Part shown: positions 34,652 through 43,343 of the stretch, in pieces
Layout: every line of letters begins with the position of its first letter
Numbering within the stretch: position 1 is the stretch's first letter
Made by a program: the position numbers and the translations under genes
Source of the DNA: Paenibacillus whitsoniae
GTDB lineage: Bacteria > Bacillota > Bacilli > Paenibacillales > NBRC-103111
Assembly (NCBI RefSeq): GCF_003955665.1
Contig: NZ_RXHU01000027.1
Coordinates: forward strand, 62,001-126,000
Length of the DNA stretch: 64,000 nucleotides
Reading direction: 5' to 3'
The notes under the pieces: model-generated
The model's database searches: none
The model's input: the letters and a program-made list of their open reading frames with translations, nothing else
Told to the model about the DNA's origin: nothing

Positions 34652-35485
34652 TTACGCCTCCAGCACCGTCTGCAACTCTGCGTGCCCAAGCAGCTCGCCT
34701 GCAAGCTCGCTGGCCGTCGCCTCCGACGTATCCAAGGCGATCATCTTCGTTTTGACCGACTTCACTTCCGGCACCCACGTCTTGGCCACGATCGTCGGCG
34801 AACCTTTCAGCCCGATTTTGGCCCGCTCCAAATCCGGAAAATCCGCCGTCGTCCACACGACCGGCTTATACCGGGCCGCGTGGATCATGCCCGGCAGCGA
34901 CGCCCGCCTCACTTTATTCAGCTCCTTCAGCGCCGTGATCAGTACAGGCATGCTTGTCTCCACCACTTCGACGCCGTCCTCCAGCAGCCGGTGCACCCGC
35001 ACCTTACGATTCTCCTCATCCACTTGCACCACTTTATTCACATAAGTGAGCTGCTCCAGATCCAACCGGCATGCGACGCCAGGCCCGACCTGCCCCGTGT
35101 CGCCGTCGAGCGTCTGCTTCCCGCAAAACACCATGTCGACGGGGCCCCACGTCTCCGCAATCTTGCGAATCGTCCGCGCCACGACGTACGACGTCGCCAG
35201 CGTATCTGCACCGGCAAAGCCGCGATCCGTCACAAGCACCGCCTCGTCCGCGCCAAGCGAGATGCATTCCTTGAGTCCTTTCTCCGCAGGGGGCGGCCCC
35301 ATCGTCACCACGGTCACACGCGCGCCCTGCTCGTCTTTAATCCGCAGCGCCTCCTCCAGTCCATGCATATCATAGAAGTTCACAATGCTCGGTACGCCTT
35401 GGCGAATCAACGTATTGTTCTTCGGATCGATGCGAATTTCGCGCGAATCCGGCACCTGCTTGATACAAACGACAATATGCAGCAT
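34652..35485 (-). CDS. etfB: electron transfer flavoprotein beta subunit (FixA)
   Basis: 277 residues from ATG 35485, which has AGGAGAG upstream; an open frame reaches further without a ribosome site. Motifs: VVCIKQVPDSREIRIDP at the N-terminus, VTMGPPPAEKGLKECISLG near 65, FCGKQTLDGDTGQVGP near 130. The GPPPAE region belongs to the nucleotide-binding part. First gene of etfB-etfA-fixC-fixX. A match to the catabolite-response (cre) consensus lies about 60 bases upstream. Confidence 0.95.
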   Translation of the reverse strand: MLHIVVCIKQVPDSREIRIDPKNNTLIRQGVPSIVNFYDMHGLEEALRIKDEQGARVTVVTMGPPPAEKGLKECISLGADEAVLVTDRGFAGADTLATSYVVARTIRKIAETWGPVDMVFCGKQTLDGDTGQVGPGVACRLDLEQLTYVNKVVQVDEENRKVRVHRLLEDGVEVVETSMPVLITALKELNKVRRASLPGMIHAARYKPVVWTTADFPDLERAKIGLKGSPTIVAKTWVPEVKSVKTKMIALDTSEATASELAGELLGHAELQTVLEA

Positions 35486-35546
35486 CTTTTCACTCTCCTG
35501 CTCGAAGCTTGTCATCATTGTGAAATTTGTCACTTAAATGGTAGTA

Positions 35547-35561
35547 AGTAATCGTTTTCAA
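35547..35561 (-). promoter_or_regulatory. candidate cre (CcpA) site upstream of etfB
   Basis: On the minus strand TTGAAAACGATTACT fits every fixed position of the cre consensus WTGNAANCGNWNNCW. Located 62 bases upstream of the etfB start. Carbon catabolite control of the fix operon is inferred from this single site. Confidence 0.45.
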
Positions 35562-35630
35562 ACGTATTTATCTCAATATATGCAGGAAAGAAGTAATCAT
35601 GCTACTCAGAAATCGTCTCAAAATAAACAA

Positions 35631-35662
35631 AGCGCACGCTCACACCTGTGTGAACATGCGCC
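35631..35662 (-). terminator. terminator after Gfo/Idh gene
   Basis: GCGCA and CACA arms pair with TGTG and TGCGC around CCTG; the minus strand continues TTTGTTTATTTTG. Lies 15 bases past the stop at 35677. Confidence 0.6.
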
Positions 35663-35676
35663 CCGCGTATTGTCTT

Positions 35677-36813
35677 TTAAAGCTGCCAATCCAACGTCTG
35701 AAACATGCCGGTTTTGGCGGATTGCTGCGCTTTGATGCACAGCTGTGCGCTGACCAGCCCATCGGACAAGTTCGAAATCGATTCTCCCCTGCCATGCAGC
35801 AGCTCGGCAAAATTCGCTGCCAGCAGGTCGTCCCCGCCGAAGTGGTTACCCCCGGGCGCCAGCTCATACGTCTCAACACGCGATGTATGATGCATGTGAA
35901 CTTTAACAACGCCTGTGTAGAAGTCAAAATCGACTGTGCCTTTATACCCCATAAACCGAGCACCCCGCTGTGCTACCCCTTTGCGAATAAAAAAGTTCTG
36001 CGAATACGACACGTGCATGCCGCTCTCGTAACGAATCAGCGCGCTGCCGGAATCCTCGTTGCCGGTATCCTCCGCATAACAGCAGTACTGCCAGGTCGGC
36101 TCGATGTCGTCTTTGAACGTTACGGTGCTTTCCAGACACGTTCGATTATCCGAGCAGTCGACGCATTTTAAACCAGCGGGCTTATTGCCCCTGAACACCT
36201 GCTTCGACGTCATCGCGCAAACCGCGCCAGGCTTTTGCCGGAGCACAGCTTGAATATAGTCGAAATCGTGGGTCGCTTTTTGCAGAAACAAACCGCCAGT
36301 CTCTGCTTCATCACGATACCAGTTTTGAAAATACACCCGGCCGTACGGCACATTGTTAACCGCCTGCACGTGCTCCACGGTTCCGATTTTCCCGGAGTCA
36401 ACGATTTCCTTCACCAGCTGCACCAGCGACGTTACCCGCAGCGGAAAAGACACCACGACCGGTGATCGGGATCGCTCGGAAGCTGCTTTAAGCTTCAGCA
36501 AGTCCGCCATATCCGTGGCGACCGGCTTTTCCAAATATAACGGCAGCCCCTTTTCCAGCACTTTTAGCGCCATTGGCGTATGCAGCGTACAGCGCGTGCC
36601 GACCATGACACCGTCCATATGTTCAGCCGCAAGCATTTCATCTACCGTATCGTAGTAGGCAATCCCTTCCCACCCTTTTTCGGCAACGCGTGCCTCAACG
36701 CCCGCTCGATTGACATCCACAATAGCGTTGACGCGCACACTCGGGTCCTGCTGCAGCACTTTATCCACAACCGATCCCATTCTTCTCCCATAACCGATAA
36801 CCCCGATATTCAC
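35677..36813 (-). CDS. Gfo/Idh/MocA family oxidoreductase
   Basis: 378 residues from a GTG at 36813 with GGAGG seven bases upstream (NIGVIGYGRRMGSVV). The NAD motif is less canonical (GYGRRM in place of GxGxxG). EKPVATDMADLL near 95 holds the conserved lysine-proline. The cysteine-rich segment KCVDCSDNRTCLES near 215 may bind a metal; it is unusual for the family core. A divergent AraC gene 146 bases away is the probable regulator. Substrate unknown, likely a sugar or polyol. Confidence 0.85.
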   Translation of the reverse strand: MNIGVIGYGRRMGSVVDKVLQQDPSVRVNAIVDVNRAGVEARVAEKGWEGIAYYDTVDEMLAAEHMDGVMVGTRCTLHTPMALKVLEKGLPLYLEKPVATDMADLLKLKAASERSRSPVVVSFPLRVTSLVQLVKEIVDSGKIGTVEHVQAVNNVPYGRVYFQNWYRDEAETGGLFLQKATHDFDYIQAVLRQKPGAVCAMTSKQVFRGNKPAGLKCVDCSDNRTCLESTVTFKDDIEPTWQYCCYAEDTGNEDSGSALIRYESGMHVSYSQNFFIRKGVAQRGARFMGYKGTVDFDFYTGVVKVHMHHTSRVETYELAPGGNHFGGDDLLAANFAELLHGRGESISNLSDGLVSAQLCIKAQQSAKTGMFQTLDWQL

Positions 36814-36959
36814 AACGCTTCCTCCTTTATGTTCCCTCATGTACCCTCATTATAGGAGCAAAGCCTTGCACTTTCTTTGTCATATCCACCGATTTATTTG
36901 TATTTCTGCTATAGTAGATAAAGTAATCATTCAATTCATAACTTGGAGTGACTATAACC

Positions 36960-37865
36960 GTGGCAAGCTCAGATCAAGCGCAAACGTTTACCTATCAACG
37001 GCTTTCATTGCCGCCGATCATTTCCATAACCAATCTGATTACCATGTATTATTTCGAATATGGCAAAGACTACGTCTTCCATGGAGAAAAGCACGATTTC
37101 TGGGAGCTGCTCTACGTGGATCGCGGTGAAGTCGAAGTCCATGCGGACGAGACGACGCATATTCTTCAGCAGGGCACCATTATTTTTCATAAGCCGAACG
37201 AATTTCACAGCTTCTACTCGCTCAAAGGCAAGGCGCCGAACCTGATCGTCATTACGTTCGATTGTCTCTCTGATGCCATGCACTTTTTTGAAAATAAAGT
37301 GATCTCTCTGAACAGCCAGGAGCGCAACCTGCTTACGACCATAATTGCGGAGGGTCAGCGCATCTTTCCGTTTCCTTTCCAATACCCCTTGGCGCGGCGC
37401 CATGACGCTCCACCGGGCAGCGAGCAGCTTCTCCGCAACTACCTGGAGATTTTGCTGATTCGACTTCACCAGCGAATGGATCGCGACGAATCCGAAACGC
37501 CGTTAACGACGATGGCTCAGGAAAGATCGATGGGCGAACTCGTCTCCAAAATCGCCGCTTATATGGCCGATCATTTACACGAGCAGCTATCGGTTGCTGC
37601 GCTTGCCCAGCTTTTTTGCATAGGAAGAAGTCAACTGGCCGATTTATTTAAAAAGCAAACCGGCTCCTCGCTCATGGAGTATTTCGCCAAATTAAAAATC
37701 AATCAAGCGAAAATCATGATTCGCGAGGAAACGTACAATTTTACCGAGATTGCCGGGTTGCTCGGGTTCAGCTCCGTCCACTATTTCTCCAAAGCGTTCA
37801 AAAAAGCGACCCGCATGAGCCCCACCGAATATGCCCGTACTGTGAAGTCGCGGATGCCAAGCTAA
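36960..37865 (+). CDS. AraC family transcriptional regulator
   Basis: About 301 residues with an N-terminal cupin domain (DRGEVEVHADETTHILQQG, FHKPNEFHSF) and a C-terminal AraC DNA-binding region (LSVAALAQLFCIGRSQLADLF; FTEIAGLLGFSSVHYFSKAF). GTG 36960 sits 11 bases from GGAG; a GTG at 36948 overlaps that site. Divergent from the Gfo/Idh gene it probably controls. Confidence 0.9.
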   Translation: MASSDQAQTFTYQRLSLPPIISITNLITMYYFEYGKDYVFHGEKHDFWELLYVDRGEVEVHADETTHILQQGTIIFHKPNEFHSFYSLKGKAPNLIVITFDCLSDAMHFFENKVISLNSQERNLLTTIIAEGQRIFPFPFQYPLARRHDAPPGSEQLLRNYLEILLIRLHQRMDRDESETPLTTMAQERSMGELVSKIAAYMADHLHEQLSVAALAQLFCIGRSQLADLFKKQTGSSLMEYFAKLKINQAKIMIREETYNFTEIAGLLGFSSVHYFSKAFKKATRMSPTEYARTVKSRMPS

Positions 37866-37881
37866 CGCGGTTTTCCATCGA

Positions 37882-37928
37882 AAAAGGGTGCCACACGCCG
37901 TCGCCATGACGATCTGGGGCACCCTTTT
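37882..37928. terminator. bidirectional terminator
   Basis: AAAAGGGTGCC pairs with GGCACCCTTTT around a long loop; flanking A and T runs suit both the AraC gene and the convergent acetyltransferase gene. Confidence 0.75.
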
Positions 37929-37938
37929 CATCTACTGC

Positions 37939-38376
37939 CTAATCCTCTTCTTCCTCTTCCTCAATTTCATACGTGCATAGAAACCGCTCTACACCCGGAT
38001 ATTTCTCGCCAAGGCTGCGAACGACAAAGCCTACGCTCCGATAAAACTCTACTGCTTCCTCATCCGTCTCCACCTGAATCCGAGTTGGGCTCATCTCCTC
38101 GATCACCTCAAGTAGTAAGCCGCGGCCAAAGCCGACGCCTCTGCTTTCTGGCTCAACCGCTAGATGGCGAATCGTCATTTCTTGTCTCTCATTCAGATCA
38201 AAGCCTATAATCCCCACATACACGCCTTCGGACTCGTAAGCGAACAACCAACTGGCATCTTCCTGCTCGTAGTAAGCAACCGCCTTATGAACCGCTTCAG
38301 GGTCCGGGAATACGCTGTAACTGAGCAGCTCCTGAAACTGACTCTCTGTGATACGGGCTTTCACATTCATTAACAT
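37939..38376 (-). CDS. GNAT family N-acetyltransferase
   Basis: About 145 residues. The acetyl-CoA motif is HLAVEPESRGVGFGRGLLLEVI (RGVGFG loop), and VEFYRSVGFVVRSLG gives the final strand. The C-terminus is a run of glutamates ending in Asp. Start chosen at ATG 38376 (MLMNVK); an ATG two codons later is equally possible, as no strong ribosome site is visible. Substrate cannot be inferred. Confidence 0.82.
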   Translation of the reverse strand: MLMNVKARITESQFQELLSYSVFPDPEAVHKAVAYYEQEDASWLFAYESEGVYVGIIGFDLNERQEMTIRHLAVEPESRGVGFGRGLLLEVIEEMSPTRIQVETDEEAVEFYRSVGFVVRSLGEKYPGVERFLCTYEIEEEEEED

Positions 38377-38572
38377 GGCTATCACACACTTCTTTCTGTA
38401 TCTGCTTCCCCCATAATCTAACAATGCAGCGGCGCTGTCAACTTTGGCATGCTAGATAATGCCGCCTATCCGGCATTTATCCCACTCCGCAAAATTTCTC
38501 TTTACAAGAGGCTTCGAAGTGTACTAATATTAATCCAATAAGTTTAGTCGGTATTTGAAAGGACATGACAAC

Positions 38573-39340
38573 ATGACTTTAAGTATCATTTTAATGGGCG
38601 TTCTGGTCGGCTTCCTTGTCGGACTGACCGGCGTCGGCGGCGCTTCACTGTTAACTCCGATTCTCATTCTGATCGGCATTCATCCTTCGATCGCGGTTGG
38701 AACAGACCTTCTGTACAACTCCATCACCAAGCTGTTCGGCACCATTCAACACTGGCGGCAAAAGACGATCGATTTCAAGCTTGTACGCGTACTCGCGATG
38801 GGCAGTATTCCAGGCGTCATTCTGGCCGTCATCGTCCTGAAGATGTTCAACTCCTTTTTCAATAACCAAGAAGACATCATCAAGCACGCACTCGGTTATG
38901 TGCTGATTCTCGTGGCATTTGCGACGCTGTTTAAAGTATTTTTCGGGCATAAAATCAAGGAAAACCGCTGGCAGCTCCGTTCGCTCCAAGAAAAGCGCGG
39001 CCTCACCATCACCATCGGTGCTGTCCTCGGATTTGTCGTAGGTTTAACGTCGATCGGCTCCGGCTCCCTTTACGCGATCGCGATGCTCTACTTCTTCAGA
39101 ATGAATCCCGCGCAGCTCGTCGGTACGGACATCGCCCATGCGTTCTTCCTGGCTTCAACCGCCGGCATCCTTCACGCGAGCCTTGGCAACGTGAACTATT
39201 CGCTCGTGCTGAACCTTTTGATCGGTTCCATTCCGGGCGTTCTCATCGGCTCTATGCTTTCTACCAAAGCGCCTACGCTCGTGCTCCGCACAATCATTGC
39301 AAGCCTCGTCTTAATTAGCGGGATTAAATTAATTGGCTAA
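38573..39340 (+). CDS. TauE/SafE family sulfite/anion exporter
   Basis: 255-residue membrane protein with eight hydrophobic segments and two related halves: GFLVGLTGVGGASLLTPIL at the N-terminus and GFVVGLTSIGSGSLYAIAML in the middle. Each half is followed by a VGTD motif (AVGTDLLYN, LVGTDIAHA), typical of TauE/SafE. AAAGGA lies nine bases before the ATG, and TTTACA-18-TAATAT at 38501-38530 is a plausible promoter. Substrate (sulfite, sulfoacetate or another organic anion) is unknown; the ComB-like gene far upstream is not linked. Confidence 0.9.
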   Translation: MTLSIILMGVLVGFLVGLTGVGGASLLTPILILIGIHPSIAVGTDLLYNSITKLFGTIQHWRQKTIDFKLVRVLAMGSIPGVILAVIVLKMFNSFFNNQEDIIKHALGYVLILVAFATLFKVFFGHKIKENRWQLRSLQEKRGLTITIGAVLGFVVGLTSIGSGSLYAIAMLYFFRMNPAQLVGTDIAHAFFLASTAGILHASLGNVNYSLVLNLLIGSIPGVLIGSMLSTKAPTLVLRTIIASLVLISGIKLIG

Positions 39341-39362
39341 TACACGGAATATATACGAGACA

Positions 39363-39398
39363 GCTCGTCAGGATGATCTCCTGAGCGGGCTTTTTTTT
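39363..39398 (+). terminator. terminator after tauE-like gene
   Basis: GCTCGTCAGG and CCTGAGCGGGC form an imperfect stem followed by eight T. Confidence 0.75.
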
Positions 39399-39550
39399 GT
39401 CGAGTCGTGCGGTTCCCCGGGAAATATTCCGGCATTTCCTGAGCGGCAGCCAGCCCAAATTCCGCTGCAGTAGGCCTGCGCCTACGACAGAGGGCTGCCT
39501 CCCTCATACGCTAAGTAGAACCCCATGTGATAGAAAAGGAGCAACTGCAC

Positions 39551-39952
39551 ATGCAGCGACTAATGTGTAAAGGCAAAATCCACCGTGCCACCGTCACAGA
39601 AGCCGATTTGAACTATGTCGGCAGCATCACGATCGATGGTTTACTTATGCGCAAGGCGAACATCCATCCTTACGAAATGGTACAAGTGACGAGTTTGCGA
39701 AATGCGACACGTTGGAAAACATATGCCATCCCCGCACCGGAAGGCAGCGGTAAAATCGGTCTGAACGGTCCGCCGGCCCATTTGTTCTCCCCAGGCGACC
39801 TTGTCATTATTTTAAGCATGGGACTCATGGAGGAAGAGGAGATTGCGAAGCTCAAGCCGCAGGTTGTGTTCGTTGATGAACGCAATCAGGTTCTGCGCGT
39901 CGAAGAGCACGATCTCGTTATTCAGCAGCAAGAAGCGAAGCGCCATGGCTAA
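39551..39952 (+). CDS. panD: aspartate 1-decarboxylase (pro-enzyme)
   Basis: Makes beta-alanine for pantothenate and CoA. The 133-residue pro-enzyme cleaves itself at Gly24-Ser25 in NYVGSITID, and Ser25 becomes the pyruvoyl cofactor. KGKIHRATVT at the N-terminus and GLNGPPAHLFSPGDLVII near 73-90 are the family motifs. ATG 39551 with AAGGAG nine bases upstream puts the Ser at position 25, as in E. coli. Unlike most Bacilli it is not with panB and panC. Its end overlaps the next gene by eight bases. Confidence 0.96.
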   Translation: MQRLMCKGKIHRATVTEADLNYVGSITIDGLLMRKANIHPYEMVQVTSLRNATRWKTYAIPAPEGSGKIGLNGPPAHLFSPGDLVIILSMGLMEEEEIAKLKPQVVFVDERNQVLRVEEHDLVIQQQEAKRHG

Positions 39953-40700
39953 ACTTACAACTAGCAAATGGACGAAACACAAAATTCTTCGCCGCATGGA
40001 ATCGCTCCGCACACATTTGCCTGATACGGCTTGGCTCTCAGACACGACACTGTGGAGCATGCTCGACAAGTACAATCAGATCATCATTAAGCCAACAGGC
40101 AGTTATGGTGGCCATGGCGTCATCCGAATCAGCAAAGTCGAAACGGCCTCATATGAAATTCACAATGGCGCCAAGCGTACTTTGCTCATCGATAAATCCG
40201 CCGTATCCCGCTATGTAAGAAAAAAAGCGGGCCGCAACTACATCGTGCAGCAGCGCGTTCACTTAGCGACCGTAAAAGGCCGCCCCTTCGATCTGCGCGT
40301 CATGGTGCAGCGGCGCCCCGGCGGACCATGGCAGGTAACCGGCAAGCTGGCAAAAGTGGCAGGGCGCGGCTATATTGTGACGAACGTCCGGCGCAGCCAC
40401 GGCCGGGTCGTTTCGCTGCCTTATGCCCTCCGGCACTCGGAAGTTGGCGGCATGAGCGCGGAGCTGACCGCAAAGGTGAATCAAGTCGCGCTTAAAGCCG
40501 CGAGACAGCTTCATCCCTCCTATCGCTGGGTCAAAACGATGGGCGTGGATATGGCCATAGATAAAAAGGGGCATGTATGGATTATCGAAGTTAATTTTGC
40601 CCCAATGCTGGAACTGTTTCTAAAACTGGCCGATAAGTCTACCTACCGTACAATCAAATCATTTCATGCCAGCAGGAGAAAACAAAATTCCCTGCGCTGA
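39945..40700 (+). CDS. YheC/YheD family ATP-grasp protein
   Basis: 251-residue ATP-grasp protein of the group found as YheC/YheD in Bacilli, where some members are associated with the spore coat. Motifs: IIIKPTGSYGGHGVIRI near 47 (ATP-binding loop), QQRVHLATVKGRPFDLRVMVQR near 105, and DKKGHVWIIEVNFAPM near 210 with the Glu and Asn that hold Mg-ATP. It begins within the last eight bases of panD, so the two are translationally coupled, an unexpected pairing. The ligated substrate is unknown. Confidence 0.85.
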   Translation: MAKLTTSKWTKHKILRRMESLRTHLPDTAWLSDTTLWSMLDKYNQIIIKPTGSYGGHGVIRISKVETASYEIHNGAKRTLLIDKSAVSRYVRKKAGRNYIVQQRVHLATVKGRPFDLRVMVQRRPGGPWQVTGKLAKVAGRGYIVTNVRRSHGRVVSLPYALRHSEVGGMSAELTAKVNQVALKAARQLHPSYRWVKTMGVDMAIDKKGHVWIIEVNFAPMLELFLKLADKSTYRTIKSFHASRRKQNSLR

Positions 40701-40718
40701 GGCAGAGGAGGTCCTATC

Positions 40719-41963
40719 ATGAAACAACGGGAGCTGATCTGCTCGCGATGTTCGGTTCGGCAGCCCTTCCGCTATCACAACATGAAATGCGTTTGCGGCG
40801 GCACTTTATTGGTGGACTACGACATCGAACAGATTGCAAATACGTTTTCGAAAACCGCTTTGCCCTATCGCTCCCCGTCCATGTGGCGGTATCATGAGCT
40901 GCTTCCCGTCTTGGATGAAGCGAACATCGTCTCGCTTGGCGAAGGTGGGACACCACTGCTGCGCATGCCAGCGTGGGAGCGCAAGCTTCCGCTGGGGCAG
41001 CTTTACCTGAAACGAGAGGAGCAAAACCCGACCGGCAGCTTCAAATCGCGCGGCTTCTCCGCCGCGGTGTCGCTGCTGAAGGAAGCCGGCGTGCACAAAG
41101 CCGCTGTGCCTTCCAACGGCAATGCGGCCGGCGCGCTGGCCGCTTATGCGGGGCGGGCGGGCATCGAAGCCTACGTCTTCATTCCGCAGGACTGCCCGCC
41201 GCTGATTGTTCAAGAGTGCCCCTTGTACGGGGCACATACCTTCTTGGTCGACGGCTTCATCCATGACGCCGGTACGATCATCGAAGCCGGCGCCGCCGAG
41301 CAGGGCTGGGTCAATGTCGGAACCCTGAAGGAGCCCGGCCGGGTCGAAGGCAAAAAAACGATGGGCCTCGAGCTCGCCGAGCAGCTCGGCTGGACGTTCC
41401 CGGACGTGATCATCTATCCGACCGGAGGGGGTTCCGGCATTATCGGCATGTGGAAAGCCTACCGCGAACTTAAAGCGTTGGGCTGGGTGTCCTGCGACAT
41501 GCCGCGCTTCGTTTGTGTACAAGAAGTGGGCTGTCAGCCTCTTGTTGACGGTGTCTCCTCTCCGGCCGCGGATCCGTCGGGCACAGCTGATACGGCTGCT
41601 GCCGCTTTCAAGCAGCCCGTCGCGCCCAACCCGACCGGTATGCGGGTTCCCGCGCCGCCGGATTTGCCGCTGCTCTTGGCGATCGTTCGAGAGAGCGGCG
41701 GCACCGCCGTCGCCGTCTCGAAGGAAGAGATCGCCGAAGCGACGCGGCAGCTGGGCGCCCAGGGCATTTCCGCCTCGCCGGAGGGCTCGGCCACCTGGGC
41801 GGCCATGCTCCGGCTGTGCGATTCGGGCTGGCTGCGGGGGCAAGACCGCGTCGTGCTGTTTAACACTTCGCACGCCATGAAATACGCGCAGCCTGGCGAC
41901 GCCGCCCGCAGCCTGCCCGTGCTTCGCAGCTACACTGACTTCGTGCAGCAGCAAGGGCAATAA
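40719..41963 (+). CDS. thrC: threonine synthase
   Basis: PLP enzyme that converts O-phosphohomoserine to threonine. A zinc-ribbon-like N-terminus (CSRCSVRQPF with CVCGG) is followed by the fold type II core: the PLP lysine in NPTGSFKSRGFS, and phosphate-binding YPTGGGSGIIGMW. At 414 residues it is of the class found in Bacillus and archaea. A Pro/Ala-rich segment (residues 275-300) interrupts the usual C-terminal half. GAGGAGG lies seven bases before the ATG. A threonine dehydratase or diaminopropionate lyase-type relative cannot be fully excluded. No hom or thrB is nearby. Confidence 0.85.
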   Translation: MKQRELICSRCSVRQPFRYHNMKCVCGGTLLVDYDIEQIANTFSKTALPYRSPSMWRYHELLPVLDEANIVSLGEGGTPLLRMPAWERKLPLGQLYLKREEQNPTGSFKSRGFSAAVSLLKEAGVHKAAVPSNGNAAGALAAYAGRAGIEAYVFIPQDCPPLIVQECPLYGAHTFLVDGFIHDAGTIIEAGAAEQGWVNVGTLKEPGRVEGKKTMGLELAEQLGWTFPDVIIYPTGGGSGIIGMWKAYRELKALGWVSCDMPRFVCVQEVGCQPLVDGVSSPAADPSGTADTAAAAFKQPVAPNPTGMRVPAPPDLPLLLAIVRESGGTAVAVSKEEIAEATRQLGAQGISASPEGSATWAAMLRLCDSGWLRGQDRVVLFNTSHAMKYAQPGDAARSLPVLRSYTDFVQQQGQ

Positions 41964-42128
41964 CGCGCTCACGAGTCCCTGTTCGCTCGCCGCCGTGAAA
42001 AGAGTGAATAATTAAATAAGTGACAACTGGAAAAACTCCAACTTTTCGGCCATACTTCGTGCGTACTGCAATCGAAACGCCGAGATCAGCGGGAGTTTTT
42101 CCTGGTTTGTCTTGTCGATCCTGGATAA

Positions 42129-42351
42129 GATATATTGGGCGAGAACAAATTCTGAGCTACCTACAAGTGTCGTTAAATATTCTGACCCGTTCAGTCCTGC
42201 CTTCTTGAGCAGCTATATTGGAGGGGAGAAACATTCTGAGACACATACAAGTGTCGTTATTTCTTACGGCCCGTTCAGCGTTGCTTTCTTAAGCAGTGAA
42301 TATTGGAAGAGATCAAATTCTGAGACACGTACAAGTGTCAATTTAACTTCT
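42129..42351. repeat. tandem array A, about 84-bp units
   Basis: About 2.6 copies: 42129-42211, 42212-42295 and a partial 42296-42351. Each unit has TATATTGG, then ATTCTGAG, then TACAAGTGTC, then CCCGTTCAG, then CTTCTTGAGCAG or close variants. Copies differ by substitutions and small indels, so the array is old. No open reading frame is preserved across units. The ATTCTGAG...TACAAG core recurs singly around 16.6-17.0 kb. Confidence 0.75.
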
Positions 42352-42356
42352 CCCCT

Positions 42357-42545
42357 TCTTGCACATACTACAGATTCCGCTCTTCACCGATACATATGCT
42401 CTCCGAGCGCCTCCTGCCGCTCCGACCTCCACCTTTAAATTCCACCACTCGCGCGCTCTTGCACATATCACAGAATCCGCCCTTTCACTGATACATAGCT
42501 CTCCGGACGCCTCCTGCGATTCCCTCCTCACCTCTAACTTCCACG
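42357..42545. repeat. tandem repeat B, 100-bp units
   Basis: Two copies at 42357-42456 and 42457-42545, unrelated to array A, each starting TCTTGCACATA and containing CTCTCCG, CGCCTCCTGC and ATTCCAC-like ends. No gene is visible. Together with array A it fills the 620-base gap between thrC and the next gene; no clear terminator for thrC was found there. Confidence 0.75.
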
Positions 42546-42585
42546 AAAAAAAGAAGGCACCCTCATGGGTACCTCCTTCATCAAC

Positions 42586-43233
42586 TTACGCTTCCGACGC
42601 GCCTAGATTGTTTTCCTCGTACAAGCGATACATTGCTTGGATCATCGGCTCGGCCGGGTCGCGGTTCAGCAAATATAAGGTCATTAAATATTGCAGCGGC
42701 AGCGCACAAGTATTGTTGCCGTCTACAACGGAGATAAATCCGCACTCGAGTACGGGACCGTGTTCTTCGTGAAGCTCCAAATCGACGTAGATTTTCTGGT
42801 CGGGGAACTCTTCACGCACCGCATTCGCGCAATATGGCACGATGTGCTTGTCCAGCAATTCTTTCGCTTCGTCTTCGGATTGCGGCGGGTTCGGCAGCAC
42901 ATGGCTTTGTTCGCTGCGCAGCAGATCTACGAAGAATGAGGACATCCAAAGACCGGCATTCGGGTTCGTTTGGAAGTTGCGCATCAGCTCGTTCAAGAAA
43001 AAACCGACGGCCGTCGATTTCTCGTCTTTTTTCAGTGTAAACGCAAACATAGGACCGTAATTCGGATTGTTGCCGATTTGGCCTTCCACTTCGTATTCAG
43101 GAAATTGCTCCTTCACGACTTCGTTCGTGTGCTGAAACCACGTGAAGATCAGTTGGGCTTTCTCGCGTTCGATGTCTTCCTCGGATGGCGCTTGATTGTC
43201 GGGCACTTGAGTTTCCAAATCTTTATCTGTCAT
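42586..43233 (-). CDS. conserved hypothetical acidic protein
   Basis: 215 residues, acidic, soluble, without signal peptide or membrane segment. Two similar halves are suggested: EYEVEGQIGNNPNYGPMFAFTL and DQKIYVDLELHEEHGPVLECGF both pair a beta-strand with a GP motif. I do not recognise a characterised family. CAGGAGG lies about ten bases before ATG 43233. Isolated single gene. Confidence 0.7.
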   Translation of the reverse strand: MTDKDLETQVPDNQAPSEEDIEREKAQLIFTWFQHTNEVVKEQFPEYEVEGQIGNNPNYGPMFAFTLKKDEKSTAVGFFLNELMRNFQTNPNAGLWMSSFFVDLLRSEQSHVLPNPPQSEDEAKELLDKHIVPYCANAVREEFPDQKIYVDLELHEEHGPVLECGFISVVDGNNTCALPLQYLMTLYLLNRDPAEPMIQAMYRLYEENNLGASEA

Positions 43234-43343
43234 GGTCGTTAAAGCCTCCTGCATCTTTCATAATGGCACGTATACCCCTATTGTAACGTATTTGGCTGCA
43301 TACAGAAAGCTTATGTTGAATTTTGCTACTCACCCAGTCAAAT

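Noticed and set aside
31891-35485. Nitrogen-fixation island
   Set aside because: fixABCX is complete but no nif, mod or anf genes are near; the operon also occurs in organisms that do not fix nitrogen.
42129-42545. Possible CRISPR array
   Set aside because: Units of 84 and 100 bp with diverged internal blocks, no identical short repeats with regular unique spacers, and no cas genes in the window.
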